NCBI GenBank assembly: GCA_032718865.1
Contig: JALUTQ010000040.1
Span: forward strand, 558,001 to 622,000
DNA length: 64,000 bases
Source of the DNA: Tilletia caries
Lineage: Eukaryota > Basidiomycota > Exobasidiomycetes > Tilletiales > Tilletiaceae
Direction of reading: 5' to 3'
Shown here: positions 55,189 through 64,000 of the stretch, piece after piece
How the letters are laid out: each line of letters begins with the position of its first letter
How positions within the stretch are numbered: the stretch's first letter is position 1
The notes under the pieces: generated by a model
What the model was told of the DNA's origin: nothing
What the model saw: the letters and a program-made list of their open reading frames with translations, nothing else
The model's database searches: none
Translations under genes and position numbers: made by a program

Positions 55189-58100
55189 TCATTGACGAAC
55201 GCTCGTCCGTGCCAAAACAGCACCATGCGCCGCAAGCGCCGGCCCATTATCGTCCAAAAAGTGCATATACTCCAACAACGTCCGCGTCGTCCACGCCTTC
55301 TGATCGCGCAGAATCATAGCCTGCTGAGCGGCATAGTTGCGCAGATCCCGGTCGAAATGGTGTCGAGAATGTTCCAGCTCGTCCAGTAGGAGGTCCAGAT
55401 CCTCCAGGATCGCATAGAGCAGGTCAATCGTGGCGATGCTCACGAACTCGCGCGCCTTGCGCACGCGGCGTTGAGCTGCGGGTAGGCCCTGTCGATCCTG
55501 GGCGCTCATGGCTTGAACCACAATTTCGACGATACGACGCGTCTCGGAGAGGACTGCCAAGGCTTGCCGGTCGTTGTGGCGCGATGTCAGGTAGAGCGAG
55601 CGTGAGATCATCTCGGACACGAGAATCTCGATTCGGCGGCGCGTCACGTGTGGATCGGCCAGGACCGCAACCGTGCCTGGGGATGCCTCGGAGAGCGGAT
55701 CGGGTGAGGTGGCATCCACTTCGAGGGAAAGCACGGTGGTGTGTGGAGTTCGGAACAGCGTCCGTTGCGAGGTCGTGTCGCGATACGACGCGTCGACCTC
55801 CAGGACCACGATGTCCTCCGTCAAAGGACCCGGTGAGATTTCCCTCGGAGTCTTTTCGTCCAGCGTAAGATTGTGGAACCCAAGCCTCTGCATGAAGTCG
55901 GCAGTGGCTGAACCTTCTTCCACAACTGCATTTGGAACGCCATGGACGACGGTACGGCCGTCACCAGTGACTTCTGTCACGAAAGGGACCAGACCATTGA
56001 AGTCGAACTCCAGCTCGACAAAGATCTCTTTGACGTCGCCATAGTGCAGCTCGCCGATCTCGATCTCGACTTCCTTGCCGCTTGCAGAGATGACAGAACC
56101 AGTCGGTCCAGAAATCTGTAACAAGACGATCCGGAACTTGAGTCAGCCAAACGACGGAGAATCGTAAGGATGTGGCAGCAGACTTACCTTGCGCACGCGG
56201 AAATGATTGTCAGATGGTACACCGATATGGGCCTTGAAGTCCACCAGTGCGACCGACATCAACGAGCCAATGCAACCCAACAGACATTCCTGAAGCTGAT
56301 CCCATTCGCGTACGAACCTGTGGAAGTGGAGGGGTATTCGAATGCTCAGCATCGGGGAGAGAGACTCTCAAAACGAACGAAAGAAATGAAGCTAGAACTC
56401 ACGCGTAAAGACCCCGCGTCTGGTTGGCGAACTGCCACAACGTCTGTGCATCGTGAGACTTGCCAAACCCAAAGCAATGGATCGGCACACCCGTCGTCTC
56501 CGCCCTGGACAGAATGAAATCCATCTCGCTCCGCCGCGGAGGTTCCGCCGAGTCGGAGATAAATAGCATGCCCGACACCGGATTCTTGCTCTTCCGCTGA
56601 TGCATGATGTCCAGTCCGACATTGATGGCCGAGATGGAGTCGACCCGGGGCGAATCGGTTCCCTTTGATCCTGTGCTGGAGGAGGACGAGGCACCGCGGA
56701 CAATATCCTCAAGGAACGGGTCCTCCTCCTTCGGATCCCACCCATGGTCAAGCGAGTGCACAAACTGCTGAAACTTCTGAACACTTCGTGGTTTGTGCGA
56801 GTTCAACAGCGCCGTACGACGGACCTGTCCTTCCTGACCGGACGAGTATGTGACGACCGCCAGTCGATCCCGGGGTCCCATGCTGGAAATGACGAGCTCG
56901 AGCGTGGCACGGATGACTCGAAGCTTGAGAGAGGCGGTGGTGGACCCAGAGGTACTCCGTGCCCCCACCTGCGTCGGCAGGGGGACGGCCATTATCACCA
57001 CGAGGTCGATCGGACTGTGGGGGAGAAGGGGAGGAGCAGGCAGACTGGGGTTGAAGCCGCCTGACGATGCCCATTTCGTGTAAGGCGCGTCATCGACTGC
57101 GATGGTTGTCACAGGTCCCGGGGTGTTCGGTGGGCCACCGCGACTCTTGGATGTCGATCTGTCGTTGTTCCTTATGCTCGCGCGCGAATAACCACCGGGT
57201 GACCGACTGCGGGCCCGATTGGTCGACGATGCTACGGAGCCGGGAGTCACTGGCAAGATCGTAGACGGGATTGCAGGTGTCGTGCTCGTAGGCACCAAAG
57301 GACTGGGCAATAGATGAGGCCTCTTTCCGATCGAGTCCGCTCTCCTGTAGTGCTTCGGTAGCGGGAAGAACGCAGTGGAAACTGAGTTGTTCGTGTTCGT
57401 GTTGACTTCACTGCCGTAGTTGACCAGAGAGCCCTGGGTTGTCGATCCGGAGAGCTCGATGCCGAGCCCTGGCGTTGGTCTCCCCGGTTCGGAAGCGGTA
57501 CGCATGCCAGATAAGGAGGAGGAGCCGTAGACGGTGCTGCGGGTGAGTGCATGTGCACTGAGCTGTCCGAGGATGTGCTTTGACCAAACATCCATTTCCT
57601 CTCGAGTGCTGAAGGTGAGAACAAACTGGTCGAGGGAGTCGTCATCGAGCTTGATGTTGATCGTATGTTCGACTTTGGGCGGGGAGCACGCAATCTTGCG
57701 GATGTGGCGCAAATAGATCCTTCCTTTGAGTTTGAGCACGGGTGCACTCTGGGCATTGGCTGCGAGGCTGGGCAAGGTGTGTTCGGTGACGGGTGCACCT
57801 GTTGCGGGACCAGTACGTGCGGGGGAGGCGTGACCTGGAATGAAACGACTGAGGCCTCGTCTCTTTTCCTCGTTGATGCAAACGAGGACGTCGCGGAAGA
57901 GGAAGACGTGGAAGTTGCGGATGACGGATGTCTGGCGGACGCTGAGGAATCCGAAGGTGAGTAAGGGGCCGAACTCGTCCAGAGCATGGCCTTTCCAGTC
58001 TAGAACTCGGAGTCGAAGATCTTCAGTGGCAGCCTGGATGACGAGCTCGTGAGTGGTGAGATCAGAGGCTGCGGGGGTAGCGCCGAAGGAAAAGGGGGCA

Positions 58101-58787
58101 TCCTCGTCGGACAATGCCAGTGCGGAGTCCTTTGCGCCGGCGAGCTTCTCGTCCGAGCGGGTGTAAGTGGATCGGAAGCCAGCCTCGCTGCCGGAGGTTC
58201 CGAATGGATTTCCGCCAGCGGAGACGCTGCCGGGCCGTACGGTTTCGGTCACGCGCGACGAGAAGTCCTGATGATCACTTTCGCTCCTGTCATCTTCCAT
58301 AGAGTGAGCGTCGGCCAGCTCGCGGCCGGGAGCGTGTGGTGATGGTGCATATTCTCCGTGAGGTGAGGGGAATCTACCTGCGTGAGAGGTAGCTGTGGCT
58401 GCTGAAGACGGTGCGGATGCTGCTGCTGCTGCTGCTGCTGCTGCGAGTCGACTTTGACTGTGGGGAGGTGGCCTGTTATCGCCCGGGCTGTTTAATCTGC
58501 GGCTGGGGAGTTCGATGGAGATGACGCAGACGACGTTCTGCTTCCCCTGTGCGCCGGTGGGATCCTTCCGGTAGATGGTGGTATATTCGGGCTTGACCTT
58601 GATGATGGGCGCGACGACGGCCGCTGCTGGTGCCGCTGCTGCAGGCAGACCACCGCGAGAGGAAGTCGTGAGATCGTTCTCGGAGGTCTGTGAGCCTGCC
58701 ATGCTGTGGTCGATGATGGAGGGGTGAATTGGATCGGCCTCGACTGCGGTGCTGGTGGTGCTCCCGCCTCCGCCTGCTCCTCCTGCT

Positions 58788-58820
<33 letters not shown>

Positions 58821-58879
58821 GCACCGCCACCGCCGCCGCCGCCGCCGCTGCCGGTGCCGCTGCCTGAGCCGAAGTGCAT
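55189..58879 (-). CDS. PH and VWA domain protein, 3 exons
   Basis: Predicted 1177 residues. Exons: 58879-56403, 56317-56188, 56115-55189, all keeping frame. The frame is open a little further up, but the first ATG is at 58879. The start is low-complexity (Gly/Ala and Ser-rich). A PH-like domain lies at about 300-450: LVIQAATEDLRLRVLDWKG, FHVFLFRDVLVCINEE, LRHIRKIACSP, FVLTFSTREEMDVWSKHI. A von Willebrand factor A domain lies at about 620-850 (IDLVVIMAVPLP, LELVISSMGPRDRLAVVTYS, SGMLFISDSAEPPR, CFGFGKSHDAQTLWQFA). Its first motif reads VVIMAVPLP, so the usual metal-site DxSxS is missing. The rest is a beta-rich segment (GKEVEIEIGELHYGDVKEIF) and a helical end. The family is known from basidiomycetes without an assigned role; the PH-like domain suggests membrane or GTPase contact. 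Confidence 0.72.
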
Positions 58880-59649
58880 GCTGGGATGGGTAGCCGTGTT
58901 GACTGTTGACACAAGAACCTAGGAGCCCAAGAACCAAGAAGGAGAGAACCAGGGCTGGCCCTAAAGCCACACACGCGCCAAAATCGAAGGAGACGAGGCC
59001 GGGAAGCAGACGCGTCGGCTGGACCAGCTGGCGGCGATCACGGGCACGGTGCCTGTGGCTGTGGCTGTGGCTGTGAGTCGTGGGTGTCAGTGAATGTCAG
59101 CACAGATAGAGAGGCACTCGCAAGTCCCAGTAGTAAATAGTAAATAGTAAATACTCCCTCTCTCAGTCCGAGGCGGCTCGAGTTCCCCAATCTGAGCCCT
59201 GTCTGACTGACGATCACTCCGTCCTCATGATCATAACCACATATCCCGCGATTTCCGGAGTCTCGTAACAAATTCGACTGGGTCACCACCGGTCACCACC
59301 GAGTCTCGTGCTCGCACAACCTCGCCCCGCCCGTTCGAAACAGCCTGCCCGAGCCTCACGAAGCTCGAGAGCAACACGCTCATGCGCTGATCTATCGTAT
59401 GTATATATGTAGTGAGCCTCGCACGCTGTCCAGTGACTATTTCCGACGCGACAGGCAGGAAAAACAAAACACAGAGCAAGACAAAGAAAGGAGGAGAAAG
59501 AAAGAACGAGTGTGGTGCTTCACTTGTGGCAATCCTGGGCCCAGGACCTGACCAACGAGTTGAAGTGATATAACAAAAGACACAGCACAGCACAGCACAG
59601 CCGTGGCGCGCAAATGAGTGGATGTGTGGGTGGCCGACATGTTCAGATG
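58880..59649. other. Promoter of the PH-VWA gene and 3' side of the membrane protein gene
   Basis: 770 bp. A CTGTGGCTGTGGCTGTG short repeat lies near 59050-59073 and a TAGTAAA repeat near 59132-59152. No gene is seen. Confidence 0.35.
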
Positions 59650-61029
59650 TCAGAAGCCACGCCCAAAGTTGGACGTATCCAGCTGGACAGCGCCCCCGTC
59701 CCCGCCCCGCATACCCGATTGATCTTGTCGGTACGTCGGCCCCCCATTCCCACCCATACCAATGCCCGTGCTCATCGCCATACCACCGCCGCCATTCGAC
59801 ATCCCAGCCGCAGGTGCCCGTCCGAATTGAAGTGGCGGCAACCGCATATGGAGCGGATCGCCATCCTGCCCAGTCATACCACCACCACCACCACCACCAT
59901 CGCCATTCCCTTGCATGTAGTTCCCCTGCTGCATCTGTGGCTGCTGCTGCTGTTGTTGTGGAGGATAGTGCTGGTTCGAGCCCGATCGCTGGAGAGCTTC
60001 CAAACCAGGGAACTGCGCATCCGCAGCGAGGAACATCGATTTCCGCAGGACACCAGGTCCCACCGAGTCAATCTTCCGACTTTGCCGATTCGCTCCTCGT
60101 GCACCCACTCCAGGACCAACGCCGCCGTCGCCTCCTCCTCCCTCCCCACCACCGACTGGGCCTCCCATCCCTCCACCACCCCCGCCACCACCACCAGCGG
60201 AGAAGTCCGGCCCGCCGATGCGGCTATACCGCGACCGTCTCCGACTCTCGGCAGTAGCAGGCGGAGGTCCACGCGCCATAGAGACCATGCTCATCCGCTT
60301 GTTGTCCCGACTTGGCCTGGCAAGGTCCATCGACGGATTCGGGTTCACATTCAAAAAGCTTGGTGAACCTCCCGGCCCGGGCCCGCCGCCGCTGCTGTAA
60401 GGCATCGCACCGGGTGACGTGCTGCCATTGGGAGACCGGAAGGGCTGGCCCGGTGTAAACCCTGAGCCGTCGGGCGCGATGATTTGGCCTGGTAAAGTTG
60501 GGTGTCCGCCCGCGGGTCCGAAGCCCGGCCGACGGGCAGCCATAGGGGCCGCCGGGTATGGGTGTTGAGAGATGCTCGTGCTCGTGCCCCGGTTGTGCGT
60601 CCGCTCCGGGGTGCTGCCTCCGTTGTTGTGCCCATCGAAGGACCTCGTGAAGCTGTCGTCCCGTCCCATCGGTTGGGCCGCCCCGAGCAGGTTGGTCCGG
60701 GAGTTCGATGCATGCGAGGGCGTTCGGCTCAGTTGCGCTTTCCCTCCTCCCGCTGCTGCTGGTGCTGTTTTACCGCACTTGCCGCCAGCAGCACCAGCAC
60801 CCGCAGGACCGCCCGCGCCTTGGCGAGCGCCGTAGCCCGCAGCAGAAGGTTGATAGAGAGCCCCGCGTCCATTGATGAGGTAGGGCATGGCTTCCTCCGA
60901 CGGCCTGTTGACCGCCTTGCAGATGAAGGCGACGGCGACGGCGAGGATAAAGGCTGCGCCGATGCCTGCGCAGACGGCCACGAAGGCGAAGGGCGTGATG
61001 CCGGAGGTGTCGACCTTCGCAGCACCCAT
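59650..61029 (-). CDS. Single-pass membrane protein with Gly-rich cytosolic tail, single exon
   Basis: I do not recognise a family. Predicted 459 residues from the ATG at 61029. One clear membrane segment lies at about 12-36 (TPFAFVAVCAGIGAAFILAV, then AVAFICKAV), followed directly by positive residues (KAVNRPSEE), so a type III or signal-anchor topology with a short outer N-terminus is likely. The remaining 420 residues are disordered and rich in Gly, Pro, Ser, Gln and Arg, with poly-Gly and poly-Gln runs; short basic/Ser patches (RRRSRYSR, NKRMSMVSM) could be kinase targets. The layout resembles fungal SKG6/Axl2-like single-pass proteins of cell polarity, but there is no sequence signature to prove it. 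Confidence 0.6.
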   Translation of the reverse strand: MGAAKVDTSGITPFAFVAVCAGIGAAFILAVAVAFICKAVNRPSEEAMPYLINGRGALYQPSAAGYGARQGAGGPAGAGAAGGKCGKTAPAAAGGGKAQLSRTPSHASNSRTNLLGAAQPMGRDDSFTRSFDGHNNGGSTPERTHNRGTSTSISQHPYPAAPMAARRPGFGPAGGHPTLPGQIIAPDGSGFTPGQPFRSPNGSTSPGAMPYSSGGGPGPGGSPSFLNVNPNPSMDLARPSRDNKRMSMVSMARGPPPATAESRRRSRYSRIGGPDFSAGGGGGGGGGMGGPVGGGEGGGGDGGVGPGVGARGANRQSRKIDSVGPGVLRKSMFLAADAQFPGLEALQRSGSNQHYPPQQQQQQPQMQQGNYMQGNGDGGGGGGGMTGQDGDPLHMRLPPLQFGRAPAAGMSNGGGGMAMSTGIGMGGNGGPTYRQDQSGMRGGDGGAVQLDTSNFGRGF

Positions 61030-61582
61030 TGTGTGTTTTGGCTGTTGCCCGTGTGTGTACGAGTATATATATGAGTGTGTGTGCGTTCCAATCGGGTACA
61101 GGAAAGAGAGGAGTAGTAAGAGGAAGAGCTGCTGCAGAAGAGGTTGGTGGTGGGTGCGCGGTAGTAGGGAGCGTGGAGTGAGTGAGCAGTGAGTAGTGAG
61201 TGAGGAAGTGGGTGAGTGAGTGGATCAAGAAAGGGGAAAGGTGAGCGCTGGGGGAGCTTCCGTTGGCTGGCAAGTGGCAGGCAGGCCGCACTCGGCAGCC
61301 AAGGTACAAGCGTCACACAGACCTTCCAGTTTCAACGCGCGGGGTCTTGCCTGAGACTTCTGCCCCATCTCATCTCGCTTAATCAAAACGGCTGCCTGTG
61401 ACATGTGACTTTGGCGTGACTTCTCCCGCGGTAAAGTAGCGGTGGCACCTGATGCATTCGATCACCACGTGTTGACACGCCGTTAACACGCGGTATACAC
61501 AAGGGCAAGCTGCGGTCCTCTCCCATTATTCATTCCTGGCTCCTGCTCACAGATCCTCAATACACACTCCACTTGAACGGTT
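61030..61582. other. Intergenic region with short TG-type repeats
   Basis: 553 bp. A TATATATA run near 61065-61072 lies close before the membrane protein start, and GAGTGAGTG repeats occur at about 61178-61222. No gene is seen. Confidence 0.35.
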
Positions 61583-62027
61583 TCATTGATCGTAGGACAC
61601 ACAGAGAGTTATAGGCACGAGCATCAGGAGGTGCATCGTGAGGACCTCATCAGCACCAACGTCGTCCTTGAGTTGGGTCTTGCCCAGTGCACGACGGAAG
61701 TACGCCTTGGCGAGCTCCGCCGCAAAAGGGTGCAGAGGGCAAAGGAACTCGGACTTCGTCGATGTACCATCGTAACGCGCTTCCGTTTTGAAGAGCGGCC
61801 GCACGAGGCGAGTCGATGACGTTAGGGGCGTTGCGGACAAACTGCAGGGTGGCCTGGTTCCCAATGTACAACTGGTCCTCCTTGAAGGCGATGGGTGTTG
61901 CGAGCTGGCGTTCGCCGTCCTCGTTTGCGATCATATCGACGCGTCCATGCGGGTTGATGGAGGCGATCGAAGAGTAGCTCAGGCCGAAGTTAGGTCCGAT
62001 GACTGCGCCAGCTGATTCAGTAATCAT
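61583..62027 (-). pseudogene. Truncated SSZ1-like Hsp70 ATPase fragment
   Basis: The frame from 62027 reads as the beginning of an Hsp70 ATPase domain: VIGPNFGLSYSSIASINPHG, then MIANEDGERQLATPIAF and LYIGNQATLQFVRNAPNVID. This resembles the ribosome-associated Hsp70 Ssz1 more than the SSA group. After NVID the frame must shift by one base near 61815 to continue with RPLFKTEARYDG and a stretch ending at 61583. No peptide-binding domain or further ATPase motifs follow, so at most 150-170 of more than 500 residues remain. The ATG is preceded by CAG as in a splice acceptor, so an upstream exon may once have existed. It could be a decayed copy, or a gene damaged by a rearrangement. Confidence 0.65.
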
Positions 62028-62643
62028 GTCTGTGTAGCAGAGAGATATTGAGAGAAAGCGGGAGTATGGAAAGGTTGTTCGTTAATCATGAAGAATGCGA
62101 ATTAGCGTCAGCAAATGGAGATGAGCGTCCGACCGTCAGTAAGGGATAAAGATAAGAGTCAGTAAGAAGCTGCCAAAGGTTGACACCAGTTGGACAAAGC
62201 TCAGCATGAAGAGAAGAGTCAGCAACAAAGTAAGTCAACGTCAGTCTAAATCAGAAGGGCAAATGATATGAGATGAACGGGAGAGGCCCGACTAGGACGA
62301 GTCATGAGCTGAAGCCGGACGTAAAAGACGCAGATGATGTAGACAAGAACGGTGAGCCGCGTGTGCTGTGTGCGCAAGAGAAGACGACGTCGAGATGGAT
62401 GGATGGATGGATGGGTCAGTAGTCACTAGTCAGCATTCGGCAAAGGCGGAGTTGAGGAGACTGTAAAATAAGAGAGAGAAAGCAGGGATGAGGGAGTGAG
62501 AGACTGACCGTGATGGAATGGCGAGGCGGATCGAAATACGGCGCAGCTTCGAAGAATGTCTGGCCTCTGCTGAGTGCTGACTGTTGGCATCAGCGAGCCT
62601 GGATAGATGTAGTCATAAAGAAAGGTAGAATGTCAGTGAGAAA
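62028..62643. other. Region with GATG microsatellite and GTCAGT-rich sequence
   Basis: 616 bp. A run of about five GATG units lies near 62394-62413, and GTCAGTAAG/AGTCAGCAA words recur between 62130 and 62250. These resemble splice donors but no exon could be placed. It may contain the 3' exon of CGI121. Confidence 0.35.
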
Positions 62644-63479
62644 TCAAGAACCCTGGCCCAGTACGGAGAAAGATACTGACGGAAAACAAACGGAGGTGGA
62701 GACGACTTGCGAGTGAAAGCGATGACCAGACGCCGAGCCATCTCTGGGAAAGTCTGAAGTGCTCATGTGGTCGAGGATACTTTGTGAGGAGACCGACGAG
62801 GGGCCGACGCGGAGGAGGAGTAGGGAGGTTGTCGTGGCGGCGATACCGAATTTGCGAATGGATTCGCCGATCTGAAGCTCAGAGGCACAGGAGAGAAAGA
62901 GCTGCAGCAGAGGAGGGTATGGAGCGTGATGGGAAAGATGGAACAGAAAGTCAAGTTGGAAATGAAGAGGGATCCAAGGACGAAAGAACAGAAGAGAAGG
63001 AGAAAGCCAGTCAGCTCGCCACCGGCTAAATGGTCAGATGCAAAAGGCAGCCAAATATCAGCTCACAGCTAACTCACATTCCCACTAGGATGTAGCGCAA
63101 ATATCACCTCCGAACGAACCGTCTTTGTCTTCATCCCGCCCTCGACCTCGCTCCCAACACCCTTCGAAACAGCCAACAGCGCCTGGTGCAAACCCGTCCG
63201 CAAATGCCGCTCGCTCGTGATCAGCCTGGCATCGATAAAGGCGTACTTGAGCGTCTCTCGCTCGGAAGGTGTTCCGGACGGGGCGGCGATCAGGCGGGAG
63301 CGGAGGGCTGAGGAGGTCGATGAGTCGAGGGAGGGGGAAAGGGCGAGGGCTGTGCTTTGGTAGGCGGGTGGCAGGTGGGGACAGGTGAAGACGAGGACGC
63401 TCGTTTTTTTTTTCAGCTCTCCTTTCAGGGGGTGCTCGTACGTTCGTTGCTGAGGATTTCCGTATGCATGCCTGCGACG
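62644..63479 (-). CDS. CGI121: KEOPS/EKC complex subunit CGI121-like, ends unresolved
   Basis: Two exons are clear: one ending at 63078 and one from 62871 to a stop at 62644 (phase 0). They give SALRSRLIAAPS, then LKYAFIDARLITSERHLRTG, KTKTVRSEVIFALHPSGN and, across the intron, IGESIRKFGIAATTTSLLLL. This is the order of conserved blocks in Cgi121/TPRKB, which binds the Bud32 kinase and tRNA in the complex that makes t6A37 in tRNAs reading ANN codons. The 5' exon has no ATG in frame in its readable part: the open frame extends to about 63557 but from a TTG, so an upstream exon with the start is missing from my model. The residues after ILDHM do not look conserved, so the true 3' end is probably spliced. 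Coordinates of both ends are therefore approximate. Confidence 0.65.
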
Positions 63480-64000
63480 CTTCAGATATGGCAAAGGTGG
63501 GAGCGAAGGCGATCGTGGGAAAATGCAGGAAGCGCTTTTGAATTTGAGTGGCGCCAAAGCACTTTTGTTTCGAAAAATCTGGCTCGCTGTTTCGCGGGAT
63601 CCGCGGTCGTCCTCGCCCCGACCTCCTCACCGCCTCACCGCTGACCTCTTTCCCTCCTTGCCCCCAACATCTCCAGCTTTCTCACGCCGAACAAGACCAG
63701 CGGCGGTTATCAACCGGGGCTCGGCCATGCTGCATTGTCCTGTGTCTGGCGGCTGGCCAGCATGGAGATGAACGGGGCCGCAATCGACTCATGTGATATC
63801 TTATCATTTTGGGGCTCTGGGCCCTCGTTCAAGACGTCAGACGCCCTCGAACAAGCCGGCTGTCGTCGCGCTTGAGGACTTCCTTTCTCATTTCAACCAG
63901 TCGTCTTCATCGCTGTCAGTCAGTTACAAACGTATATAAGAGGGCGGCCTTCTCAATGCATTTTGATCCCTCCCCGCCTCACCACTCATCCCTCACCTTC
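63480..64000. promoter_or_regulatory. Window edge with promoter of a gene beyond the window
   Basis: The left part may hold the first exon and promoter of CGI121 on the minus strand. At 63933-63940 the sequence TATATAAG on the + strand, followed by a leader rich in C and T up to the window end, looks like the core promoter of a + strand gene whose start codon lies outside. Confidence 0.4.

Overview
The window looks like nuclear DNA of a basidiomycete fungus. Genes are close together on both strands and most are split by many short introns (39 to about 150 nt) with GT-AG ends: CDC48 has 9 exons, an importin 16 and a GH16 enzyme 9. Leaders are rich in pyrimidines on the coding strand. The DNA transposons are of kinds known from basidiomycetes (a Tnp2/CACTA element and a MULE with a FAR1-type transposase). 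I cannot place it below phylum. Exon boundaries were worked out by hand from reading frame, splice signals and remembered family motifs; no database search or alignment program was used.

Layout. 0.6-9.1 kb: ERG3 sterol C-5 desaturase (+), a FIT-family lipid droplet protein (+), a DUF938 methyltransferase (-), Mediator subunit MED11 (+) and a two-RRM RNA-binding protein (-). 10.8-16.6 kb: a very long CSC1/TMEM63-type osmosensitive channel (-). 17.2-19.5 kb: a complete MULE transposon with terminal inverted repeats, an 8-bp target duplication and one intact transposase gene. 20.3-24.0 kb: a secreted GH16 beta-glucanase (-) and a pinin-like splicing factor (-). The pinin gene shares a 349-bp divergent promoter with CDC48 (24.4-27.5 kb, +), followed by an importin-7/8-type karyopherin (27.9-32.2 kb, +). 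32.6-43.4 kb: a small coiled-coil protein (-), an 1803-residue protein kinase whose C-terminal part looks like the Ybp1/glomulin family (-), and a PP2C phosphatase (-).

44.0-53.2 kb is an accessory island. First comes a 707-bp element with no gene, whose two ends are inverted arrays of a roughly 20-22 bp unit. Then comes a 7,965-bp CACTA-type transposon (CACTG ends, ATG target duplication) carrying three genes, including a broken Tnp2 transposase. It ends about 110 bp upstream of the TATA box of the next host gene.

53.4-64.0 kb: a LURP-one/tubby-like protein with two alternative last exons (+), a PH + VWA protein (-), a single-pass membrane protein (-), a truncated SSZ1-like Hsp70 fragment (-) and the CGI121 subunit of the KEOPS tRNA-modification complex (-, start and end unresolved). 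A TATA box at the right edge points to a + strand gene outside the window. I saw no rRNA, tRNA or CRISPR array. The host genes are mostly unlinked housekeeping functions, not a pathway cluster; the mobile elements are the most distinctive content.
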